64,000 nucleotides of DNA from Norana najaformis. Lineage: Eukaryota > Annelida > Clitellata > Crassiclitellata > Hormogastridae. Positions within the stretch are counted from its first letter, which is position 1; each line of letters begins with the position of its first letter. The stretch is taken from positions 46,255,976 to 46,319,975 of the forward strand of contig OZ029913.1 in the NCBI GenBank assembly GCA_964023275.1. Reading direction: 5' to 3'. Both the position numbers and the translations under genes were made by a program. Below are positions 56,521 to 64,000 of the stretch, one piece after another. The notes beneath the pieces are model-generated. The model did no database searches. It had not been told where the DNA came from and saw nothing but the letters and a program-made list of their open reading frames with translations.

Positions 56521-58835
56521 TACAATGATACCTACTGAGTTCTTAGTCCTTCTTGTGCTTGTCTGCACATCGGGCAACAGAGCTTCTCTATTCTTCTCCG
56601 TCGACCGCTAGTCTTCCTGCCTCATCCCACGACATCTCCAAACACCCAAGGTCGTCTCTGGTGGTCTCTAGCCAGTTCTTCCTTGGTCTTCCCCTCCTCC
56701 GTTTCCCTTCAGGAATCCAATTCATTGCTTGATTGGCTCGCCTATCTTTGTCCATACGAATTACATACCCCATCCATTTCAGTCTTCTCTTTCTGATGAT
56801 ATTCTCTATATCCTCTTGTCTTGTCCTTTCTCTTATAGTTTTATTTTATCACGCCAAGAAATGTGCAGAATTCTTCTTAGCCATCTGTTATGTGCTGCCT
56901 CCGGTCTCTTCTTGTTGCCACCGTCATTGGCCAAGTTTCCGATCCACATAGTAGTGTGTTTAATACTATGGCCTCATACAGACGAATCTTGGTTCTCAAA
57001 CTGCACCGTTGTTTTTCCATATCTTTTCAAGTTTCCCAAAAGCAGCATTTGCCTTTTCTATACGTGTCCTTACTTCCCTGTCACAGCTGCTGTCTGCTGT
57101 TATTAAGCTACCGAGGTAGCAGAAATCATCCATGATCTCAACCTCCTTGTCATTAATAATTAAATAATTAATCTTGTGCATTTCATTTCATTTTCCTATC
57201 TTCACGATTTTGGTCTTTTCGGTATTGATGGTGAGTCTCACCTACGCTCCATTCTTTTGGGCTTTAGATGTCAGTTCTTTCATGCCTTTCCAAGTGCCGT
57301 CCTGCAGGGCAATGTCATCTGTGAAGTCCAGGTCGTTAACCTATCGTCGTTCATCCAGTTCAGTCCAGTATTACTCCCTACCTTCACTCTCGAAATCACC
57401 CAATCCACAACCAGGGCAAAAATCATCGATGACAAAACACATCCCTGATGAACGGCAGTTACAATCTGAAACCACTCACCCGCCACTCCTCCGTTTCTCA
57501 CAGCGCATCGACTGCCATCATAAAAGCTCCTGATGACATCAACTGCCTTAGTTGGAAGTCCATAACTCTTCATTATCTTCCACAGTGACTCTCTGTGAAC
57601 ACTGCCAAAGGCCTTTTTGAAATCAACGAAGTTAATCAGTACAGGAACCTCCAACATTAGAGTCTTCTCAATTATCTAAGTGTGAAAATTTACTCGCAGA
57701 AGGATCGCCCTGGTCTAAAGCCCGCCTGTTCCTGTTTCAGCTTTTTGTCTACAGCAGCCCTCATACGATTCAGCATCACTGTGGCCATGATGTCTCCAGG
57801 AATCGACAGTAGAGTGATGCCTCTCCAATTCGAGCATTCACTCATCTCTCCCTTTTTAGGGATCGGAATGAAGATGCCGTCTCTTCATGCCATCGGTACT
57901 CTGCCTACTGTCCATATGTTGTTGCACAACTTTGTTAGCTCTTTTATCCAATGATAAGAGAGCTATATTTAATCATATTTAATCATTTCGGCTTTTATTA
58001 CGTCACTTCCTCGTGCGTTTCCATTTTTCAGACTCTTGATTGCGCTGCGTAGGCCTGAATCTTCTTCGTTAATATCGTCTATGTCTATTTCCAACGCCAC
58101 AACTTCTTGTTCCCAGTTCAAACCTCCAAGTTGTGTTATTGGTTCCGGACAGTTTTGGATACTCTCAAAATGTTCCTCGTGCGTCCTTGTCATCTGCCCA
58201 TCGATCTTTTTTTATCGGGAGTTTCTGTATTCCTGTGCTTCCTGAAAGTTCCTTCACTATAAGAAACAAAGTTTTGTAATCTCCTCTTCTTCGTGCTTCT
58301 TCCGCTTCAGTTGTTCTCTCTTGGATTTACTTATTTTTGTCGTATCTACGTCTCCTCTTAACTTCCTTACCTTTTTTCTGTATGTTTTAGCCAGTTCTTG
58401 TTGGCCAACTCCGCTTGTTCTTCTCTGCTTGATTTTCTGCTTAAGAAGTTTCCTTTCATCTCTTGCCTGCCACGTTTCTGTCGAAATCCACGATACCTTC
58501 TTGTATCCTCTTTTGAAACCTAGAATTTATTCACCAGTTTTAATGGCTATGTTGCTCCATCTCTCCCATTATGTATCAATGTCGGTCTCGTCAACATCCG
58601 CACAATACTGTTTCGTATTGTCTCTTTCTTCAGGCTATCAGTATTCATAAGCATTCTCCTCTTCTTTTCCGGTGGTTTCTTTTATCTTTATTTTAGCAAC
58701 CAGAAGATGGTGGTCTAATGCTATATCTGCGCCTCTGTACATCCTGACATCTCTCAAAGTTGACATCTACCTCCCAGATATACATATGCGGTCTATTTGG
58801 TTGCATGTGTCTCCGTCAGGTGACGTCCATCTGAG
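56520..58835 (-). mobile_element. RTE-type LINE, endonuclease end to 3' end, frameshifted
   Basis: Minus frames read in order: an endonuclease end with RDVRMYRGADIALDHHLLVA (about 58750-58695), INEEDSGLRSAIKSLKNGNA then RGSDVIKAEMIKYD (58085-57969), VPVLINFVDFKKAFGSVHRE (first catalytic Asp, 57655-57595), GEWFQIVTAVHQGCVLSSMI (57490-57420), LIINDKEVEIMDDFCYLGSL (57165-57110), and MGYVIRMDKDRRANQAMNWI then RGRPRKNWLETTRDD (56773-56660). It is the most complete RTE copy in the window, but several frameshifts inactivate it. The YADD block was not readable. Confidence 0.88.
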
Positions 58836-58989
58836 GTTGTGTATTTTTTAATGTTGGAAAAAACTTCCTCCAAGCTTTAATTTGTAGAGTAGAAGAGGCT
58901 GCAGAGGTTCAGTAATCTTTCTCCTTTATCCGATCTTTCACCTTCTGCCAGCCCTCCCATAACCTACACCCAACTAACACTATTCAAAC

Positions 58990-59395
58990 CAGTCTGTGCA
59001 TTCAAGTCTCCCATTCAAAAATTTCTGTCCAGCAACCGAAAAAAGCTCGCTTACCAAGTACAGTTCTAGTTTCTGGAACAACAAGAAATATGGATTCAGA
59101 TGACCTGGTTGAATAATGATGAGTTTGAGAAGTGAGGACTAATTTTAAGTATTGTGATTGATCAGAGTTCAATGTTTTGTAAACTCTAAGCCATAATTTT
59201 AAAGAAATTCTTTGCTGAATAGCAGGCCAGTGCAAAGCATATTTTGATGTAAGAGTTATGGCTCTGGTCAAAGAGTTCTGCATTTTTTAAAAGTTTCTGC
59301 ATGTTTGACTTTGTGATAGCGGTAAGGAGCCAGTTACAGTAAACAAGGCGACTGGAGACCAGATGTCTTTTCGCGGTAAGGCGCGAATTTTCGTC
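58990..59395 (-). mobile_element. CR1/L2-like LINE C-terminal fragment
   Basis: The minus frame (59283-59002) reads MQNSLTRAITLTSKYALHWP then AIQQRISLKLWLRVYKTLNS, YSTRSSESIFLV and RTVLGKRAFFGCW. It is the same family as the copies at 4.96 and 60.3 kb. Confidence 0.82.
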
Positions 59396-59649
59396 AGTGA
59401 GTCATCTGTTGTTTACCTGTTCTGGGGAGTATTTGAATTACAAAGTATTTGAAATACTAATTGAAATACGTTGAAGTATTTCTGTATTTGTATTTCAAAT
59501 ATATTCAAAATTATGTATTTTGCATAAACTTACTTACTCTCAGTTTTTGCGCTTATGGTGCATCGAGTTTTACAGCAACATCTTCTCTTCTAGTTCTCTG
59601 CCCTCAGGCAGGTTCAAATGTCCGATGACACCACTCCTCTCGGTACTGA

Positions 59650-60310
59650 GCTTCTTCTTTAAGCCCGCTGTATCCGTCCGTCATCGTCCACCAGCAGCAT
59701 CTGCCTGGGTCTTCCTCTTGTCCTCCTCCCCTCCATTCTGCCCTCAATGACGGTTCTCAACAGTGAGTCCCCTCTCATTATGTGACCAATCCATTTTCTC
59801 TGACACCTCTTTATTGTAGCTATCAAGGATCTTTCTTCCCCAACTCTTCGGCACCTCATCGTTTGTTATGTGTTCCATCTAACTTTTTCCATCCTGCGCC
59901 AAATCCACATTTCGAAGGCCTCCAATCTCTTGATGTCCTCCTTTCTCATGGTCCATGTTTCAGATCCATACAGCACCATGCTCCATATCAGAGCTTTAAT
60001 CATTCGTTTCTTGAAGTTCATTTTTTCTCTCAATAACTCTCTTTGTTTTGAGAATGTGTCTTTACCTAATGCTATTCTTCTTTTAATTTCCTTGTGGCAT
60101 TTTGCATCTTGCATGACATCGCTCCCAGGTAGCAGAATTCGTTTACCTGCTCTCTTTCCTCGATGTTGATGTTTATTCTTACTATTGTTTCTTTCCCTTT
60201 GCTTATCCTCATGACCTTTGTCTTTTTATATTTATTTTCATGCCATACTCGATTGATTTGGTGTGCAGACGGTCCATCATTCTTTGCAAACCCTCCTGAT
60301 TACCCGATAG
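59650..60310 (-). mobile_element. RTE-like LINE C-terminal fragment
   Basis: Minus frames read KCHKEIKRRIALGKDTFSKQ, then MIKALIWSMVLYGSETWTMR and KEDIKRLEAFEMWIWRRMEK (60110-59870), then RCQRKWIGHIMRGDSLLRTV and GRRTRGRPRQMLLVDDDGRI (59830-59665). The VLYGSETWTMRKEDI and WIGHIMRG motifs mark the region after the RT core. Confidence 0.82.
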
Positions 60311-60317
60311 CATTGCT

Positions 60318-61034
60318 TGGTCTACTATGTCTCTCACAAACTATGTAAGTGGTATTTGTAAGTCATCATACATGTATATTCGTGACATACGCAGAATCAG
60401 GCGTTATGTCCCCATGCCTTCTAGTATTTCCTTGGCTAACGCGCTGGTCTCCAGTTGCCTTGACTACTGTAACTCAATTCTTGTTGGTATCACAAAGTCA
60501 AAAATGCAGAAACTCCGAGTTCAGAACTGCTTGGCTACAGTCATAACAAATACTTTAAAATATGAGCACATTACCCCTGTGCTTAAATCTTTGCAATGGC
60601 TTCCTGTTCAGCAAAATATTTGTTTCAAATTGGGACTTACAGTTTATAAACCATTGAACTCTGGCCAACCACAAAATTTAAAATCAGTCCTTATTTCCAA
60701 GACTTGCCATTATTCTGCAAGGTCTTCTGATTGTCTTTCTCTGGTCATACCTTGAACTAGAACTGTTCTCGGTAAACTTGCTTTTTCGGTTGCTGGACCA
60801 AAATTCTGGAACTCTCTCCCTGTGTCTTTTCGTTCTGCTCAGTCGCTTCTGTCATTTTGTTCTCAACTTAAAGCTTACATGTTTCAAATTGCTTATCTAC
60901 CGTAGGCTGCCTCTCTGTCTTGTGGACTGACCTTCTGGATATTGACCTGATTGTGGCTTGGCTTTGGTGCGCCATCGATTGATGTCTTGTGCATTAGACA
61001 CCGGCGCATTAGAAGTTGCCAACTATTTTTATTA

Positions 61035-61083
<49 letters not shown>

Positions 61084-61085
61084 AT
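60318..61085 (+). mobile_element. CR1/L2-like LINE C-terminal half with (ATT)n tail
   Basis: The plus frame (60327-60755) reads MSLTNYVSGICKSSYMYIRD then IRRIRRYVPMPSSISLANAL, YCNSILVGITKSKMQKLRVQ and LKSLQWLPVQQNICFKLGLT. The C-terminal GKLAFSVAGPKFWNSLPVSF follows near 60775-60830 with a frameshift. The 3' UTR (ATTGACCTGATTGTGGCTTG) matches the minus copy at about 5010. The element ends in an (ATT)n tract at 61035-61085. Confidence 0.87.
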
Positions 61086-61089
61086 TATT

Positions 61090-61599
61090 GCAAGAAGTAC
61101 ATATGATCCCTCGGGACTTATAAAGGAGCTCACCTTTACAAATGTTGGTTAAATTTCGTGAAGTGCTGGCAGAGAAAGTGCTGGAAAATGCGACAGCAAC
61201 GAAGCATTGGAGTACATCTGATAGGAGCTGGAAAAGATGGCGTGTTTATCTTGAGTCTTCTGACACCAGTGTTAGAGAGCGCCCAAGCTTCGTGACAAAA
61301 ATAAGCCCAGCGTTTTCGGCAAGGCCCAGAATTTCGAAGGTTTGCAGAACAAACTGATGTGAATTCCACGGCTTTTGGAATTCGCTGCCAAGTTTGATTT
61401 GTTTTGTCAGTTCTGTGATGTCATTCAGTTCTTAGTCAGTCAGGTCTAAATGCATGGCTCATCTTTCAACTTGCTTACCCAATTCTGGTTACCTGAACTT
61501 TTGAATTTCGATCTGGCTCCTCCAACGGATTAGAATTTTGAGTATAAAGCCTTGGTTTCTAATCAATTCGACTACCGTAATACTTCTCACTAGCATCAC
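61090..61599 (+). other. Probably LINE-related, unassigned
   Basis: A 71-codon plus ORF (61142-61357) reads MLVKFREVLAEKVLENATAT. The flanking repeats make a mobile-element origin likely, but no motif was recognised. Confidence 0.3.
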
Positions 61600-62080
61600 T
61601 AAGGCAAATTTGCAAAATTACAAATGCTTCAGAATTCTAAGGCCATCGCAGTTTCAAAGATTCGAGACTTTCAACATACTCCGAATGCATTGCATTTTTA
61701 TCTCTGGTTACCAACGGAGCAGAGATTTCAATTTCAGAATAGTCTCGCGGATTACAAGGTATCACATTTAAATCAGATGAACTACGTTCCTTCATTGCTT
61801 GCCTCTCAAACAAAAATACTGTACTCGACCATGGGACTCTTGCCATTCCTCGGACAGTCCTGGGCTTCCGGGTGATTGGTCTGATGCTGCCAGTTCTTGA
61901 TGTTATTCAAGTCTAAAATCAAAACTCGTCTGTTTCGTCTTGCTTACTATTCATAACCTGCCTTCCGGGCTGTCTGTATTTCGACTGGACTTCTCCAAAT
62001 GGATTACGATTGTGGACTTCACTTGAAGCGATCATCAGTTAATGACTCGAGCATGATAATGATGATGCGATGGCATGAAG
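61600..62080 (+). mobile_element. CR1/L2-like LINE C-terminal fragment
   Basis: The plus frame (61624-61875) reads MLQNSKAIAVSKIRDFQHTP then NALHFYLWLPTEQRFQFQNS, matching the QNSAARAVSKIRKFDHITP and LHWLPIEQRIKFK motifs of this LINE group. A decayed C-terminus and 3' UTR follow to about 62080. Confidence 0.75.
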
Positions 62081-63660
62081 TCTGCCTCATACAGCTAAGT
62101 TAATGAATTGTGTTTCCTCTTGGGTTTCTTCGTAGGAACATCTGTATTACTAGTTGCGTTAATTGGCATAAATGTAGCCTATTTGCATTCGTGCGTACTT
62201 ATGAACGTATACATGTGCATGCTTCTGTATATATGTATATATGCTTTTGTATATCGTATTTATTATGTAGGTATGTATTTATGGGTACGTATGTATATTA
62301 TATGTATTGTGAGTAACAATGTATAATCTTATGCATTTGTAGCATATGTGTATGTATGTATGTATGTAGTGTATACGTATCTCGTGTTTCTGTTATTTGG
62401 TGGTGCATATGCTTTCTTGTAAATATTGCGGTTGTTCTGAATGAGTGAATTCACATCTATCGGCCTGAAATCGCCATTGGCGGCTGGCTGTGTTGTTGTT
62501 CAGCCATCTCACTGGGATGTCAGAAGGGCGGATGGGGTACGAGGTGTGGGAGTGGGTATAGTGGCTTGTGCCTGTGTAATGGTTTGATAATAACGGGCAG
62601 TCTATCAACGCCTTGGTTGTTCATGCATGAACGATGAACCAATCCGTAAAATGTTGCGATCCATTTCGCCGTCTCATTTAGCGTTTCTTCAGCTCACGTA
62701 TGAAAACCAATTACATTCGCATTAATAATTCATATCAGCAGCTTGGCCCTGCATGCCTATCGGCTACTAAGGAATTCAGACTCTATACGTGCATACATAG
62801 TGACGCATTCATTTGCACGTAAGCAATTTCACAATTTCATGGAGAAACATTGATGTAGCTCTCGCCTTCTTCTTTAAGCTTACTGCTTTCTTTGCGTCAG
62901 TGATACTTGCTGCCGATAGCCTAAAGGATATTGCAACTCGGCTTATTGTCGAATAATATCCGAATAAACGAGTGAGCGAGTAAGTGAGTAAGTGAGGGAG
63001 CGAACAAGCAATCGACTGAGTGAAGGTCAACACAATCGAGAAACATTGGAAGAAAGGAACAAGAATAAAATAAATGGAGCGAGAGTAGAAACCGAGAGTG
63101 GAAGAATAAGGAAGAGGAGGAGAAGGAGGAGGAGGATGAACAACAACAATAACAACAGTAAAAATAAAAAGTATAATTCGTGGGTAAGGTGGAGATAAAA
63201 ATGGTGGTGGGGCAAACTACTCGAGAAAACAGATTAGACCAGGAAACACCAGTAATTGAGTGCGTAAAAGACCAACTAAGTGGCATGAGGAGAAAGAGAA
63301 GGAGAAGGAGTAAAAGGAGTAAGAGGAAGATTAGGAGGAAGGAGGAGCAGGTGCAGGAGAGCCCGTAATGAAAATGCACTGTGCAGATTGGTGTGGATCG
63401 TTAAGTTCGTATATGCAATTTGTCCGGCTGGTCTGAGTTGAAGTGCATGCGCCCGATTTAGCTCGTCCTTTATGAAGATTATGGCAACTGCTGTAGTCAA
63501 CTTTACTACTGTATAGGACCATGTAATTATGTAATCTATCTACATACTATGTATATTCTTTACGTGGCGTCTTCTGGGCGTGTTGGTAGCTGGATTTATG
63601 TCTTTGGTGTTTTCTTTTTGATGTTTAGTTTTCTTGTTTCGATGTTTTGATGTTTTCTGT
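62081..63660. other. Low-complexity DNA without genes
   Basis: TATG/TATA-rich runs (62215-62370), GAGTAAGT repeats (62970-63000) and GGAGGA/GAGAAGGAG purine runs (63100-63360) account for all the ORFs. No gene is recognised. Confidence 0.55.
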
Positions 63661-63679
63661 TTTGACGAAACATTTGTCA

Positions 63680-63990
63680 TTCAAGTGTTGTTGTATGGAT
63701 CTGAGTGTTGGTGCATAAGTAAGGAAGATGACAGGAGGATACTGGTGGCAGAAATGAGTTGGCTAAAAAGAATACTGGGAAGAACCAGACGAGATTCGTA
63801 ATGAGATGATCCGGATCCGGGAGGTGTTGGGACAGAAGGAGACTCTAGCAAACAAGATGAGAAAAAGAAGACTGACATGGTTCAGGCATGTAACAAGGAT
63901 GGACAACAAGAGATTACCAGCCACGGCATTTTACAGCCACGTGGAGGGAACACGGCCTACTCTCTTTTGGAACTTTCGGATATTTCAGTT
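63680..63990 (+). mobile_element. RTE-like LINE C-terminal fragment
   Basis: Plus frames read VLLYGSECWCISKEDDRRIL then VAEMSWLKRILGRTRRD, and after a one-base shift RIREVLGQKETLANKMRKRR then LTWFRHVTRMDNKRLPATAF. This is the region after the RT core, comparable with VLYGSETWTM at 60.0 kb. It continues toward the right edge. Confidence 0.8.
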
Positions 63991-64000
63991 TATTTGTTGT

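Overview
This is nuclear DNA of a multicellular animal, most likely a marine invertebrate. The evidence is one spliced host gene with large introns, several clades of non-LTR retrotransposon (LINE), cut-and-paste DNA transposons, tRNA-derived SINEs and many microsatellites. No operons, bacterial ribosome-binding sites, CRISPR arrays or phage genes are visible. The species cannot be named from the sequence.

Host gene. The left 28 kb carries the 5' part of an orthologue of RASA1 (p120 RasGAP) on the minus strand. Five coding exons were found by reading the reverse strand: 27669-27500 (start codon, acidic N-terminus), 24279-24130 and 23690-23555 (N-terminal SH2 domain), and 21481-21411 and 10089-9972 (SH3 domain). 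All five have AG acceptors or GT donors and the reading phases fit, giving 215 continuous residues. The second SH2, PH, C2 and RasGAP exons were not found and probably lie beyond position 1. A GC-rich promoter with an ETS site and a CCAAT box sits at about 27.84-27.98 kb.

Mobile DNA inside the RASA1 introns. Intron 4 (10.09-21.41 kb) holds a tRNA-derived SINE, a short TIR element split by a Tigger/pogo-like transposon (11196-14854) that itself took a jockey-like LINE, and a 3.56 kb TIR transposon (16529-20092). That last element carries a degenerate gene of an uncharacterised metazoan family with ACRHH and PGAxHxARWM motifs. Introns 1 and 3 and the region left of exon 5 hold CR1/L2-like LINE pieces. 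A piggyBac end (8139-8468) and a nearly intact RTE-type reverse transcriptase ORF (6407-7645) also lie left of exon 5.

Right of RASA1 (28-42 kb). A plus-strand CR1/L2-like LINE (28.1-29.5 kb) is followed by a degenerate copy of another large uncharacterised family (30.96-32.28 kb). Next come tandem minus-strand LINE copies ending in an ATTACG-type tail, a second SINE (34.34 kb), and a complete hAT-Charlie (SCAND3/ZBED5-like) element at 37215-41697 with perfect 8 bp target duplications and two LINEs inside it.

42-64 kb. This part is gene-poor: a CpG-rich possible promoter/5' exon near 46.9-47.45 kb, many di- and trinucleotide repeats, a 165 bp hAT MITE, and fragments of RTE-like and CR1/L2-like LINEs. 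No complete host coding gene was recognised there. Most ORFs in the window are decayed reverse transcriptase pieces or chance frames.
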